A DNA stretch of 64,000 bases from JBCDJI01 sp964351865 (lineage in GTDB: Bacteria > Verrucomicrobiota > Verrucomicrobiia > Methylacidiphilales > JBCBYL01): NCBI GenBank assembly GCA_964351865.1, contig CAYGPJ010000012.1, positions 38,301 through 102,300 of the forward strand, read 5' to 3'. Positions 27,246-36,671 of the stretch are shown here, one piece after another. The position numbers were made by a program, and so were the translations under genes. The stretch's first letter is position 1; the number at the start of each line of letters is the position of its first letter. The notes beneath the pieces are model-generated. The model was not told the origin of the DNA and made no database searches. It saw only the letters and a program-made list of their open reading frames with translations.

Positions 27246-28331
27246 TTATGGGGTTGATTCGGTTAAAACGGGGGCGTCAGGTTCTAAAAACGGGTAATCC
27301 GTGTAGCCCTCGGCACCGGTGGCATAAAAGGTATCGGGTTGAGGCTCATTCAACACGGCATTCTTAAGCAATCGCTCGGGCAGGTCAGGGTTGGCAATGA
27401 ACCATTTTCCCCAGGAGGCGGCTTCGGCCTTGCCGGCCGCAATCAACGCTTCCGCCTCTTCACGGGTCAGTTCCTGATTGATGATTAACGGCCCGCCAAA
27501 AGACTTTTTCATTTCCTCACCGATCCATGGGGCCTCTCGTGACTCACGGGTGAACAGAAACGCCAATCCTCGCTTGCCACATTCGGCAGCAACATAGTTG
27601 AAGGTCTCCGCAGGATGATCATCCCCCATATCGTGTGCATCCCCCTTCGGTGCCAGATGCAGGCCGACGCGATCGGCACCCCAGACGGAGCTGGCGGCAT
27701 CCACCACTTCCAGCATCAGGCGAGCCCGATTTTCCAGCGACCCACCATAAGCATCGGTGCGATGGTTGGTGGACGACTGCAGGAACTGGTCCAGCAAATA
27801 TCCATTGGCGCCGTGAACCTCGACGCCGTCAAAGCCTGCCTTTTTAGCGTTTTCTGCACCTTTACGGAACGCCTCAATGATAGCAGGGATTTCTTCCGCC
27901 TCCAGCGCGCGCGGAGTGACGAAATCTTTTTGAGGACGAATAAGGCTGACATGTCCTGCGGGTTGGATGGCACTGGGGGCGATCGGGGTTTGACCATCCA
28001 GGTAGATCGGGTCGGAGATACGTCCTACATGCCATAACTGGAGCAAGATCCTGCCCCCGGCCTGATGAACTGCGCTGGTAATTTTTTTCCACCCCTCCAC
28101 TTGCTGCTCGGACCAGATGCCCGGGGTATCCGGATAGCCGACTCCCATGGGATCGACCGAGGTCGCCTCGGTGATGATCAAGCCTGCGCCGGATCGCTGC
28201 CGATAATATTCCGCCATCAGGTCATTGGGAACTCTTCCCGCATCTGCCCGGCAACGTGTCAGGGGGGCCATGATGATTCGATTCGGTAACTCCAGCGATC
28301 CCAATTTCAGCGGTTCAAATAATGTCGTCAT
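27246..28331 (-). CDS. Old yellow enzyme family alkene reductase
   Basis: 361 residues from the ATG at 28331 (MTTLFEPLKLGSLELPNRII); the frame is open to 28409 but that start would run into the divergent regulator. It is an FMN-dependent TIM barrel: 'MAPLTRCRADAGRVPNDL', the catalytic 'EVHGANGYLLDQFLQSSTNHRTD' region with the His-x2-Asn substrate pair, and 'YGGSLENRARLMLEVV'. NemA/XenA-type enzymes reduce electrophilic alkenes, nitro esters and quinones with NADPH. It diverges from an ArsR-type regulator across a short palindrome-rich gap. Confidence 0.94.
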   Translation of the reverse strand: MTTLFEPLKLGSLELPNRIIMAPLTRCRADAGRVPNDLMAEYYRQRSGAGLIITEATSVDPMGVGYPDTPGIWSEQQVEGWKKITSAVHQAGGRILLQLWHVGRISDPIYLDGQTPIAPSAIQPAGHVSLIRPQKDFVTPRALEAEEIPAIIEAFRKGAENAKKAGFDGVEVHGANGYLLDQFLQSSTNHRTDAYGGSLENRARLMLEVVDAASSVWGADRVGLHLAPKGDAHDMGDDHPAETFNYVAAECGKRGLAFLFTRESREAPWIGEEMKKSFGGPLIINQELTREEAEALIAAGKAEAASWGKWFIANPDLPERLLKNAVLNEPQPDTFYATGAEGYTDYPFLEPDAPVLTESTP

Positions 28332-28335
28332 ATTG

Positions 28336-28411
28336 CATTGTTCGGTTTCAGTCGAACTATACGGAAAATTACGTGTGGCGCAAACCTTAATTTGATGATT
28401 GTCGAACAATG
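28336..28411. promoter_or_regulatory. Palindromic operator region between OYE and ArsR genes
   Basis: It contains CATTGTTCG (28336-28344) and its exact inverse CGAACAATG (28403-28411). Each is itself part of a local palindrome: GTTCG-N8-CGAAC (28340-28357) and ATTGT-CGA-ACAAT (28398-28410). Paired inverted sites in a 91-base divergent promoter are what an ArsR-family repressor controlling both genes would need. Confidence 0.6.
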
Positions 28412-28422
28412 AGGTACTTTAT

Positions 28423-28743
28423 ATGGTAAGTTTGATGAAAAAATTTACCCATCCGGAGCTGAGTGAGATCTCGCTGGAAGTGATCATGCAGGCGCTTTCG
28501 GATCCTTGCCGGATGAAGATTATCCGCACGCTCATGGAAGCGGGAGATCAGGAATTGGCCTGTAATGAATTCAAACTGAAACAGTCGAAAGCCACCTGCT
28601 CACATCATTTTGAAGTGCTGCGAGGGGCGGGTCTGATTTCCTCGCGGGCGGAGGGTACCAAATGTCTCTCGTCATTGCGGAAAAAAGAAATCAATCGTCA
28701 GTTTCCCGGCCTGCTCAAACTGGTGATCACGGCTTCACGCTAG
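28423..28743 (+). CDS. ArsR-family winged-helix regulator
   Basis: 106 residues from the ATG at 28423 (MVSLMKKFTHPEL); a TTG at 28399 is also in frame but lies inside the operator. The winged helix covers about residues 18-90: 'VIMQALSDPCRMKIIRTLME' is the ArsR-type helix 1-2 region and 'LKQSKATCSHHFEVLRGAGLI' is the recognition helix. The cysteines (C25-type in 'DPCR', the one before 'NEFK', and 'ATCSHH') could sense metals or electrophiles, the latter fitting an OYE target. Its last 17 bases overlap the convergent gene at 28727. Confidence 0.85.
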   Translation: MVSLMKKFTHPELSEISLEVIMQALSDPCRMKIIRTLMEAGDQELACNEFKLKQSKATCSHHFEVLRGAGLISSRAEGTKCLSSLRKKEINRQFPGLLKLVITASR

Positions 28744-29524
28744 CGGCGGCGCCCACCTCAGTGGTGAAACGGATCTCCGTCATGATCTCATCCACCCAGG
28801 GGCCAGCAGGATCATGGGTGGCATCCCAGTCTTTGGCCGGAGTGTATCTTCGTTTCGCCGGAAGCTTGATACCGTCAACGGTTTCGTAATCGACCTGCAT
28901 CAGCAGGGGCTGATCTCGTCCGAAATCCATCACGGTGAAGAGAAAGAAATCAATCAGCTTCGTATCCGGATTGATATAAACCAGATAAGTATCATTGACA
29001 TCACCCACGCCATCTTCAAAGCCCACTTTTACTTTCTGGTATTCCGTTCCTTCGACGTTCTGAGTCCCTGCATAGGTGTAAACCAGGCCGGGATCCAGCA
29101 GTTTAAACATCATGGCAAACCAGTAGTAGTTCGTTTTGCGCAGGAAATCAGATCGTTTCACGACGGCCTCATCAGTGATCGGTTTACCCCGAAGCAACAC
29201 GGTAGTTCCCGTCCGGTCATAAACCTGGGCCATCTCACCCTGCATGTCAGGAAATAGCAGTTCGCGTTTCGTATACACCGCATGGGAAAATTCATCACTG
29301 AAACGGTAGCTTTCGGTCGAGATATCCTCTTTCCCGTCCGGCTTACGGTAAGTGTAAGTATAGGTGACACCCTCCTTAGCGTAAAAAGCGGAACGTCCAC
29401 CCATGGCATCCACCGATTTCTGAATCAGGGCCTTAGGGTTCACATCTGCAGCGGTGAGCACCGCCACGGTGAGAAATAGCAAGGGAGCCATACTGAAACC
29501 CTTTAACAGTCGTCTGGTCAACAT
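28727..29524 (-). CDS. Secreted LolA-like fold protein, function unknown
   Basis: A 265-residue protein with a signal peptide (MLTRRLLKGF, hydrophobic to about residue 25, AADV). The mature part begins 'KALIQKSVDAMGGRSAFYAK' and continues as alternating beta strands with many Tyr and Asp residues ('VYDRTGTTVLLRGK', 'VKVGFEDGVGDVNDTYLVYI', 'QVDYETVDGIKLPAKRRY'). This layout is common in periplasmic outer-membrane-lipoprotein-sorting-like (LolA/LppX fold) proteins that carry lipids. I cannot assign a substrate. Its 3' end overlaps the ArsR gene by 17 bases. Confidence 0.65.
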   Translation of the reverse strand: MLTRRLLKGFSMAPLLFLTVAVLTAADVNPKALIQKSVDAMGGRSAFYAKEGVTYTYTYRKPDGKEDISTESYRFSDEFSHAVYTKRELLFPDMQGEMAQVYDRTGTTVLLRGKPITDEAVVKRSDFLRKTNYYWFAMMFKLLDPGLVYTYAGTQNVEGTEYQKVKVGFEDGVGDVNDTYLVYINPDTKLIDFFLFTVMDFGRDQPLLMQVDYETVDGIKLPAKRRYTPAKDWDATHDPAGPWVDEIMTEIRFTTEVGAAASVKP

Positions 29525-29566
29525 GTGACTAAGACGCGAGGCCGCAGAAATGATTCAAAGTTTGTG

Positions 29567-30142
29567 CTATTTTAATTTAGCAGCGACGTAAACGAGTCGC
29601 GTCACCAAGGAACGCACCCGTTTAGCGCTGCTCTCGTCGGTCAGGGTGCCGTCCTCGGCGAAAGCACCGTAGGCACCGCCGAGGGCCACTTGTTCTGGCA
29701 GCACGATGGTGTTGATGTTGCCAAAAATCTCACGCACCTGACGGAGCACACGCATGCCTCCCATCCCGCCGGGAGAGGCGGCCATCAGTCCTACCACCTT
29801 GCCAGTGTAGCACTCCAGCCCCGGTTCATCATCGCTTTCCGGGCGCGAGCACCAGTCGATAACATTTTTTTGCAAAGGAGTAATCCCGCTGTTGTATTCC
29901 GGTGAGGAGATAAGAAAGGCGTCGTGGTCGCGCATCAGTGCCTTCAGTTTTTTAGCATTCTCCGGCAAACCGTCAGCGGCTTCGAGGTCCTGATCAAAGA
30001 GCGGTAGCGGATAATCCGCCAGATCAATCACCGTGATCTCGGCGGCAGCGGGGTCGACACAGGAGGCGGCGAAACGAATCAGTTTTTTGTTACAGGAATC
30101 AGCGCGGGCGCTGCCGGCAAAGGCGAGGATTTTTGGTATCAT
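29567..30142 (-). CDS. NADPH-dependent FMN reductase family protein
   Basis: A 191-residue flavodoxin-like reductase. 'ILAFAGSARADSCNKKLI' is the FMN phosphate loop, 'FLISSPEYNSGITPLQKNVIDW' is the conserved SPEYN motif, and 'KVVGLMAASPGGMGGMRVL' is the second flavin loop. ChrR/YieF-like enzymes reduce quinones, chromate or nitro compounds by two electrons. It lies with the OYE and nitroreductase genes in a cluster of flavin oxidoreductases, though each has its own upstream gap. Confidence 0.92.
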   Translation of the reverse strand: MIPKILAFAGSARADSCNKKLIRFAASCVDPAAAEITVIDLADYPLPLFDQDLEAADGLPENAKKLKALMRDHDAFLISSPEYNSGITPLQKNVIDWCSRPESDDEPGLECYTGKVVGLMAASPGGMGGMRVLRQVREIFGNINTIVLPEQVALGGAYGAFAEDGTLTDESSAKRVRSLVTRLVYVAAKLK

Positions 30143-30169
30143 AAATTACGGGAATTGTTAACCACAAAT

Positions 30170-30253
30170 AGACACAAATGAACACGAATATAAATGGGGA
30201 ATGCGAATTCATAACATTGTTTAATTGTTCCAGATTCGTGTGTATTCGTGTCC
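30170..30253. repeat. Intergenic inverted repeat of CACGAAT units
   Basis: ACACAAATGAACACGAAT on the left is inversely repeated by ATTCGTGTGTATTCGTGTCC on the right, separated by about 44 AT-rich bases. It has the same style as the 21607-21699 element (repeated CGAAT/ATTCG words). It lies between two minus-strand genes and may act as a weak transcription end. Confidence 0.5.
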
Positions 30254-30301
30254 ACCTGCTCGCGATTTTTTCGGAGTTCGCGTTTTTTTTCAGTTTCTAA
30301 A

Positions 30302-30952
30302 CTAAAGGTGGTTCACCATTTCCGCTTTGTCGTAACGAATTTTAGGCAGGCTACCGTATTTATCGGAGGGGCTGCGGTATCCGGCCGGGCAGACAACGGC
30401 AGCGGTGAGGCCTTTTTCGGCCAGCCCCAGCACTTCGTCGTATTTGGAAGCCATGAACCCTTCCATCGGGCAGGTATCGACCCCGATCATGGCGGCCGAG
30501 AGCATAAACTGTCCCAGCGCAATGTAGGTCTGTTTGATGGCCCAGTCTTTTTGCTGTTGTGAATCCATGCCATCGACGACAAAGCTCACGACCATTTTGC
30601 GATAACCATCCAGCGTGGACACGTCGACGCCTCGTGAATCTGCCGTGGCTTGCAGAAAACGGTCGACGTCGGCTTCCGTGACGGCAGTAGGAACCGCAAA
30701 GACCACCAGATGCGAACATTGGGTTACCTGTGCCTGATTCCAACTGTGGGGTAGCAGTTGGGCCTTGATGTCATCGTCGGTGATTACCAGAAATTTCCAG
30801 GGTTGTAATCCAAAAGAGGAAGGGGTCAGGACGAGAGAATCTTCCAGAGAAGTCCAGGTGTCTTCAGGAATCTTTTTTGAGCTATCAAAAACTTTGGTGG
30901 CATAACGCCATTTCAGGGCGTCGACGACTTGGGAGGCAGGGATGGTTTCCAT
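30302..30952 (-). CDS. NfsB-like nitroreductase family protein
   Basis: 216 residues from the ATG at 30952 (METIPASQVVDALKWRYATK); the frame is open to 30976. FMN contacts: 'LKWRYATKVFDSSKKIP', 'LTPSSFGLQPWKFLVI' (SS-x-G-x-QPW) and 'AAVVCPAGYRSPSDKYGS' at the end. The family uses NAD(P)H to reduce nitroaromatics and quinones or acts as dihydropteridine reductase. 'GVDTCPMEGF' is the usual C-terminal flavin loop. Full length and intact. Confidence 0.93.
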   Translation of the reverse strand: METIPASQVVDALKWRYATKVFDSSKKIPEDTWTSLEDSLVLTPSSFGLQPWKFLVITDDDIKAQLLPHSWNQAQVTQCSHLVVFAVPTAVTEADVDRFLQATADSRGVDVSTLDGYRKMVVSFVVDGMDSQQQKDWAIKQTYIALGQFMLSAAMIGVDTCPMEGFMASKYDEVLGLAEKGLTAAVVCPAGYRSPSDKYGSLPKIRYDKAEMVNHL

Positions 30953-31049
30953 AAAGTATTCGTATGTAATTAACAACGATGGCTAATCTGATAGCGGAAT
31001 CTGGTTTGTCAACCCAACGGAGACAGCAACAGTCAACGTTGGATGTTGT

Positions 31050-33284
31050 TTACTGACCCACCGGCTCAGCACGGGGGGCTTCGGTTTCAATGGTATCGTG
31101 AATCTCAGCGCGCGGCAGGGCTTCACCGGTCGGCATGAATTCATCTTTAGGCTGCGGCGGAAAGACCCAATCCCAGGCACGCCGCACGACAGATTTATCT
31201 TCGGGTTCGTAGGGAACAAGTTCGAAGTCTTTATCGAGTCGCACCAGCGCGTTGGAGCGCTGCTCATCACGCACGAATTCGGCGGTTCCTTCGGCTGAGG
31301 TGGTTTTAAAAAACCAGAAGACTTTGTCTTCTTTTTTGCGCTTCACTTTTTCCACCCCCGGGGGCGGGTAAAACTCTTTCGCGCCGTAGTGCTGATTGGC
31401 TTCTTTCATGATGTTAGCCCAGATCGGCACTGCAACCCGGCTGGCGAATCCACCGGGCATAATCGGTTTCGGCTGATCGAATCCGACCCATACCACCGCG
31501 GTAACTTCACTGGTGTAACCGGCAAACCAGGCATCTTTGTAGTCGTTCGTGGTGCCGGTTTTGCCGCCCAGGCCATTTTTGAAGCCGTATTTCTGACGTA
31601 GCGAGCTCGCGGTGCCGCGTGCCACAACGCCTGAGAGAATGTCCTGAATTTGAAACGCCACCTGCGGGGAAATAACCCGTTTGCGTTCGTCGATACGCTC
31701 ATACAGCAGTTGATCATTATGCAGTGAAATCGATTTGATCAGATAAGGGTCGAGTGCAACGCCGTAGTTCGGGAAAATAGAGAAGGCGGCGGCCAGTTCC
31801 ATTGGCGTCAGGTCACAGGCACCGAGAAAGGTGGAAGGATAAGCCGCGATGTCGGTGCCGGTGACTTCGCTCATGAAATAACTGAACCCCTCGATACCGG
31901 AGGCCAGCCCCAGCCGCATGGTGGCGTAGTTGTTGCTGGTTTCCAGTGCGGTGCGGATGGGAACAAAGTCCGGTTTATCCCCGGCCAGCGGCATACCGGA
32001 AGCGGCTAAGGTGAGATCGAACGGGCTGCGGTCGACTTCGGTGAAGGCGGTGGCATTGAGCACATTAAACGCATAGGAATACACGAAGGGTTTGACCGTA
32101 GAGCCGATCTGGCGCCGAGACAGCAAGGCGCGGTTGAAGGTGCTTTCGTCGTAGTGTCTGCCACCCACGGCCGCCAGGATGCCGCCGTCGACATTACTAA
32201 TGGCGACAAAAGCGCCCTGCAGATAGGGCGGAGATTTACTGAAATCGGGGGACTTGCTGAGATATTGTTTGCGGGTGATGTGCGGGAAGCCTTTGGTGTT
32301 TTCGAGATCGGTCAGACTGCCTTGTAAGGCCCGCGTCGCAGCTTCCTGGAATGCCAGATCGATGGTGGTGTGAATATGCAGGCCGCCCTGAAACAGAATT
32401 TCCTCAGTGATGAAGGTGGGCAACATGTCGCGCACCACGGAGGTAATGTAGGTGCCGGGAATGTCTATCAGCGGACGAATCGTCAGCGGCTGTTGGGAGG
32501 CGGCTTCGGCTTCTTCCTCGGTGATGAAGTCCTGATCTACCATCCGCGACAATGTGAAGTTGCGCACGGTTTTGGTTTTTTCCGGATTTTTCCACGGCGT
32601 GAAGGCGTTGGGGGCGGCGATGATGCCGGCCAGCATGGCACTTTGTTCGAGGTCGAGATCCCGCGGGTGTTTGCCGAAATAGGCGTCGGAGGCGGCACCC
32701 ACGCCATAGAGATTTCCACCGAAGAATATCCGGTTCAGGTAGAAGGTGAGAATTTCATCCTTGCTGAAGGCGAGTTCGATGCGCAGGGCCAGAAACATTT
32801 CTTTGAGTTTGCGATCCACGGTCACTTCAAACATGCCGGCAGAATTTCGCGCTAACTGCTGGGTAATCGTGCTGGCTCCGGTTTGAACCTCTCCGGAAAA
32901 AACGTTGATCAGCACGGAGCGGGTCACGGCGATCGGATCCACCCCGGGGTGCCAGTAAAAGCGGGCATCCTCCTTGGCCAGAATCGCATGCTTGAGCACT
33001 TGCGGAATGTCGTTCTGATCAATCAGAATCCGGTGCTCATCGTAGAGTCGCTGAATGACGTAGCCGTTGCGGTCATAGATGATCGAGGTGGCCGGCATGC
33101 GGGACACGCGCTGCATATCAAAGCTCAGAGCCCAGATGCTGTAATAGGCACTCACGAGTAGTCCGATCAGGAATAAAACCGCCGCCAATGCCAAAGGAAT
33201 CCCAAAGGCGTAACGCTTCCAGCGCCGATGTTTAGGAGCAGCCGAGGTGGTCTTTGGTCTGATACGATTCCAGAATGAAGGCAT
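31050..33284 (-). CDS. Class A penicillin-binding protein (PBP1A/1B type)
   Basis: A 744-residue bifunctional peptidoglycan synthase anchored by one membrane helix at about residues 28-50. The GT51 glycosyltransferase domain shows 'AKEDARFYWHPGVDP' with the catalytic Glu, and 'GASTITQQLARNS'. The transpeptidase domain has 'RQIGSTVKPFVYSYA' (S-x-x-K), 'TSNNYATMRLGLA' (S-x-N) and 'GLGGKTGTTNDYKDAWF' (KTG). It builds glycan strands and cross-links them in the periplasm. The C-terminal 80 residues are a charged tail of no recognised domain. The antiporter gene upstream is separated by 28 bases, so the pair may be an operon. Confidence 0.96.
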   Translation of the reverse strand: MPSFWNRIRPKTTSAAPKHRRWKRYAFGIPLALAAVLFLIGLLVSAYYSIWALSFDMQRVSRMPATSIIYDRNGYVIQRLYDEHRILIDQNDIPQVLKHAILAKEDARFYWHPGVDPIAVTRSVLINVFSGEVQTGASTITQQLARNSAGMFEVTVDRKLKEMFLALRIELAFSKDEILTFYLNRIFFGGNLYGVGAASDAYFGKHPRDLDLEQSAMLAGIIAAPNAFTPWKNPEKTKTVRNFTLSRMVDQDFITEEEAEAASQQPLTIRPLIDIPGTYITSVVRDMLPTFITEEILFQGGLHIHTTIDLAFQEAATRALQGSLTDLENTKGFPHITRKQYLSKSPDFSKSPPYLQGAFVAISNVDGGILAAVGGRHYDESTFNRALLSRRQIGSTVKPFVYSYAFNVLNATAFTEVDRSPFDLTLAASGMPLAGDKPDFVPIRTALETSNNYATMRLGLASGIEGFSYFMSEVTGTDIAAYPSTFLGACDLTPMELAAAFSIFPNYGVALDPYLIKSISLHNDQLLYERIDERKRVISPQVAFQIQDILSGVVARGTASSLRQKYGFKNGLGGKTGTTNDYKDAWFAGYTSEVTAVVWVGFDQPKPIMPGGFASRVAVPIWANIMKEANQHYGAKEFYPPPGVEKVKRKKEDKVFWFFKTTSAEGTAEFVRDEQRSNALVRLDKDFELVPYEPEDKSVVRRAWDWVFPPQPKDEFMPTGEALPRAEIHDTIETEAPRAEPVGQ

Positions 33285-33312
33285 TGTAGGTAGGTGATAT
33301 CCGGTAATCTAT

Positions 33313-35601
33313 TTAGACGACTTGTAGAACTCCATCCAGCGAATCTACGGTAGCGAGTGCAGTGAGGTTAGAATCCTGCTGGCAACAACGAGCAATCTCC
33401 GCCAGGGTGCCCAGATGACCTTCCGAATCTCCGGAGGGACTGATAATGAAGAAAACATAGCGGATTTGATCTTCCTGCCCCATGAAAGGGAGTGCTTCGG
33501 TCGGCCGGGCAAAGATGCAGAGGCGTTCTTTGACGATCGAAGAATAAATATGCGGCACCGCTACCCCGTTGCCCAGGAAGGCGGGGAAAGCTTTTTGCTG
33601 CTCGTAGAGATTCTCCAGCATGACTTCCTGTTCCAGTTTTGGCTCCAGCGAGGTCGCGTGCTCAGTGATGAGTTTGTAAAGTGCCTCCAGTGATTCGGCT
33701 TCCGGTTCCATGAAGGCACCATTCTGGAGGGCCCGCCGCAGGAAGCCGCGCGAACGATGCAAGATAATCACCTGATCCCCCGGCTTAATCTGCTCGTCCT
33801 CACAGCGATCGGATTCCAGCGGAGTCAACTTATTCTCACGAATTACGAAGAGAGGATGACCTTCGGGCACGACCACTTTATCATCTTCAGTCACCGGAAT
33901 CGGAATGATATCGATGGCGGCCTCCTTGCGTTCGAGTTCCCCCGACACCACCGAAGGGCGCGCCACATTACCGAAAACGGCGCCCATGCGCTCCTGCTTC
34001 GGAGAGGTCGGCGCGGTGCCGCGTGCCGCTTGGCCGGTGTTGTTGGGAGTGGCGGGAGCGACGGGCTTCCAGCCGAAGACGTTGTAGCGTCCGACGTGGT
34101 GGCGCCAGTGCCGGGCGATCAGCTGATTTAATTCGACGTTATCCGTCACCGCCAGAACCTGACCTACGGTATTAAATTCATCGCGCTCCAGCAGAGACTC
34201 AGCATCCAAGGCATCTTCATGAAAGGCATCAAATCCCTCCTCTTTGGCCTTGTTGACATTGCGCAGGTTGGAATCGATGATGACTACGGGAATTTCGGTG
34301 TTTTTCTGGATGAGGCGGGCAATGGTGCGCCCGAAAATATTGGCGCCGACGATTAACCATCCGACCGATTCGGGGCGCCGCAGACCTAACCATTTGCCGA
34401 TATGTCCGGCCGAGAACCCCTGCACCACCACGGTAGCGCAGATCATTGAGTAGGTGAAGGTTTCCAGAAAAGCGGGATCGCCGCCGACCGATTCCTTATC
34501 GCTCAGATTCAAGGCGAATAATGAGGCCAGCGATGCCGCTACGATGCCGCGCGGGGCGACCCAGGCAAAGAAGGCTTTTTCGCGCCAGGGAATCTGCACG
34601 CCCCAGGTGCTGGCCAATACCGAAAGGGGGCGAATCACAAACATCATTACCGCCACCGCGGCTAGACCCGGCCAGCCGAAATCGATAAACTGTTTCAGTT
34701 CCAGTCGCGCCACCAGCAGGATAAACAGCAGGCCGATCATCAGCTCGGTAATCTCCGCTTTGAAGGTGCGGATCTCGCGCAGTTCCAACGGTTCTTTCCA
34801 ACCTAAATACAGCCCGGCCAAGGTGACCGCCAACAGCCCGGACTCAGCAATAATGGTATCTGAAAGTCCGAAGAGCATAATTCCGGAGGCCAGCACAAAG
34901 ATATTGGTCATCTCCTCCGGCACCCAGCGGCGACGCAAAACTTTTTCAATGATCCAACCGCCCCCGACGCCCATGCCCATCCCTGCCACGACGCGAATGA
35001 AGAAATTGGTTAACGCTTGCCCCCCCTCACCTGCCACCACCCAATCGAAGCAAAGCACGGCAATAAAAACGCCGATGGCATCGATCAGCACCCCTTCCCA
35101 GTGCAGAATACTGGCTACGCGGGGAACGGCCTGAATCCTTTTTAAAATGGGAACGATGACGGTAGGTCCGGTCACAATCACCAGACTTGCTGCCAGCAAA
35201 GCAAACGGAAAAGGAAAGTCGAAGATCAGCCAAATGGTCACGGCTCCGCCAAACCAGGTCACCAGCACCCCGACTGAGAGCAATCGACGAATGATCGTGT
35301 TGGCATGCGCGTAATCCCGTAGCGTCAGCGTCAGCCCTCCCTCGAACAAAATGATCCCGATCGCCATCGATACGATCAACGGTAGCAGGTCACCCAGCGT
35401 ATCCGGTTGCACCAGATTCAGGCCCTCCGGCCCGAGCACGACGCCACCGATCAGTAACAGCACAATCGTTGGCAAATTCAAGCGGCGGGCCAGCACCGTG
35501 AGCAAAATACCGGCACCCACTGCCAGACTGATCGTCAGCATCGGGTGCGGGCTCGCACTCAGCGCCCACAGGGAGGGCAGCATGTATGATAATTCAGGCA
35601 T
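33313..35601 (-). CDS. Cation:proton antiporter fused to TrkA and PTS EIIA-like domains
   Basis: A 762-residue protein. Residues about 15-400 are a CPA-type antiporter with 10-12 helices ('VSMAIGIILFEGGLTL', 'VIVTGPTVIVPIL'). Residues about 412-520 are a TrkA_N nucleotide-binding fold ('GWLIVGANIFGRTIARLIQK'). A linker and a TrkA_C-like segment with 'DRCEDEQIKPGDQVIILHR' follow. The last 140 residues resemble a PTS EIIA-type-2 domain with the phosphorylatable His in 'LGNGVAVPHIYSS'. It exports Na+ or K+ for H+; the added domains suggest control by NAD(H) and by phosphorylation. A similar antiporter-EIIA fusion occurs in other bacteria. Confidence 0.9.
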   Translation of the reverse strand: MPELSYMLPSLWALSASPHPMLTISLAVGAGILLTVLARRLNLPTIVLLLIGGVVLGPEGLNLVQPDTLGDLLPLIVSMAIGIILFEGGLTLTLRDYAHANTIIRRLLSVGVLVTWFGGAVTIWLIFDFPFPFALLAASLVIVTGPTVIVPILKRIQAVPRVASILHWEGVLIDAIGVFIAVLCFDWVVAGEGGQALTNFFIRVVAGMGMGVGGGWIIEKVLRRRWVPEEMTNIFVLASGIMLFGLSDTIIAESGLLAVTLAGLYLGWKEPLELREIRTFKAEITELMIGLLFILLVARLELKQFIDFGWPGLAAVAVMMFVIRPLSVLASTWGVQIPWREKAFFAWVAPRGIVAASLASLFALNLSDKESVGGDPAFLETFTYSMICATVVVQGFSAGHIGKWLGLRRPESVGWLIVGANIFGRTIARLIQKNTEIPVVIIDSNLRNVNKAKEEGFDAFHEDALDAESLLERDEFNTVGQVLAVTDNVELNQLIARHWRHHVGRYNVFGWKPVAPATPNNTGQAARGTAPTSPKQERMGAVFGNVARPSVVSGELERKEAAIDIIPIPVTEDDKVVVPEGHPLFVIRENKLTPLESDRCEDEQIKPGDQVIILHRSRGFLRRALQNGAFMEPEAESLEALYKLITEHATSLEPKLEQEVMLENLYEQQKAFPAFLGNGVAVPHIYSSIVKERLCIFARPTEALPFMGQEDQIRYVFFIISPSGDSEGHLGTLAEIARCCQQDSNLTALATVDSLDGVLQVV

Positions 35602-35681
35602 CGTGCAAACAACTTGTGCCAGACGTGCACATCGGTCAATCGGATATATAGTCTAAGGGTGCCGGGAAAAGGTTTTTCGTC

Positions 35682-36578
35682 TCACGGGTGGTCTGGGGCC
35701 GGATGGAGCAAGCGGTAATTTTTCGGCGTCATACCAGTATGACGCCGAAAGGTGCGGATAAAATATGACGGAGCCTTGAAGCCGCAGGCCCAGCAGATTT
35801 CCGAAATATTTTGAGAGGAATGAGATAACAGGTAGCGCGACATTTCGATGCGCTTACTTTGAATCCACTGGCTGAGTTTCGTGCCGGTGTCCTGATGAAA
35901 CTGGCGGGAAAGATGATCCGGAGAGCACTGGAGTGATTTTGCCAGCGAAGCCACACTGAGCTGAGGATCTGCCAGATTAGATTCAGCAATTTGTTGGGCC
36001 AGGCGAACTCGGGCAGAAACCACGTCTGTCAGCTTATCCTTTGCCGCGGTGGCCACTCGCAGCTCCGCCAACAGGCAAACCATAAACAAGTCCAGCAAGC
36101 GGCAGATGTAACCGTTCCGCTCATCCTCGTCGATAGAGTCGACGTCCGCGATGCGGTCGAGGTAGATAAAGGCATCCTGCCCTTGCAGGCGGTGAACGGT
36201 TTCTGCCCGGTAACTCACGATGGTGCCAGGTCGAGGGGAATTACCGCGAATCAGGCAGATCCCATGGGCATTGTAGGTGCAGACCAGGACGGAGTATGGG
36301 GTAGCCAGGTTTACCGGGGTCTCGCGATGGGAAACCCCACGGTGCACCACACAGATGTCTCCCGTGTCGCAGCGGAACGATTTGCCGGGACATTCGAAAT
36401 CCGTGGCACCCCCCGTCTGGAAAAAAATTTCCGGTTTCGCGTGAAACTGAGAACCCTCGCGTCTGCGGTATAACTCCTGGCGCGGCGGGATGTGGATAGG
36501 ATGCTGACTTGCTCTCAGCAGCGCTAAAAACGAGGTGAGCGTGCGCCTGTCTTGGTGCAGCGCGGCTAGCTGAGTCAT
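35682..36578 (-). CDS. AraC-family transcriptional regulator
   Basis: A 298-residue regulator. The N-terminal half is a cupin-like sensing domain ('FHAKPEIFFQTGGATDFECP', 'GDICVVHRGVSHRE'). The C-terminal 100 residues contain two helix-turn-helix units ('LSVASLAKSLQCSPDHLSRQF' and 'QNISEICWACGFKAPSYFIR') ending 'TGMTPKNYRLL', the usual AraC signature. It is divergent from the ThuA/Gfo-Idh genes, so it probably activates them in response to a sugar-type ligand. Confidence 0.92.
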   Translation of the reverse strand: MTQLAALHQDRRTLTSFLALLRASQHPIHIPPRQELYRRREGSQFHAKPEIFFQTGGATDFECPGKSFRCDTGDICVVHRGVSHRETPVNLATPYSVLVCTYNAHGICLIRGNSPRPGTIVSYRAETVHRLQGQDAFIYLDRIADVDSIDEDERNGYICRLLDLFMVCLLAELRVATAAKDKLTDVVSARVRLAQQIAESNLADPQLSVASLAKSLQCSPDHLSRQFHQDTGTKLSQWIQSKRIEMSRYLLSHSSQNISEICWACGFKAPSYFIRTFRRHTGMTPKNYRLLHPAPDHP

Positions 36579-36671
36579 GTCGGAAATGTATTATAAACAT
36601 CAGAGGAGTGCAATGATACGCTCTTGTTTAGTGTAAGAAAGTGTAATGGAATGGAATCGGAAAATTTATAT

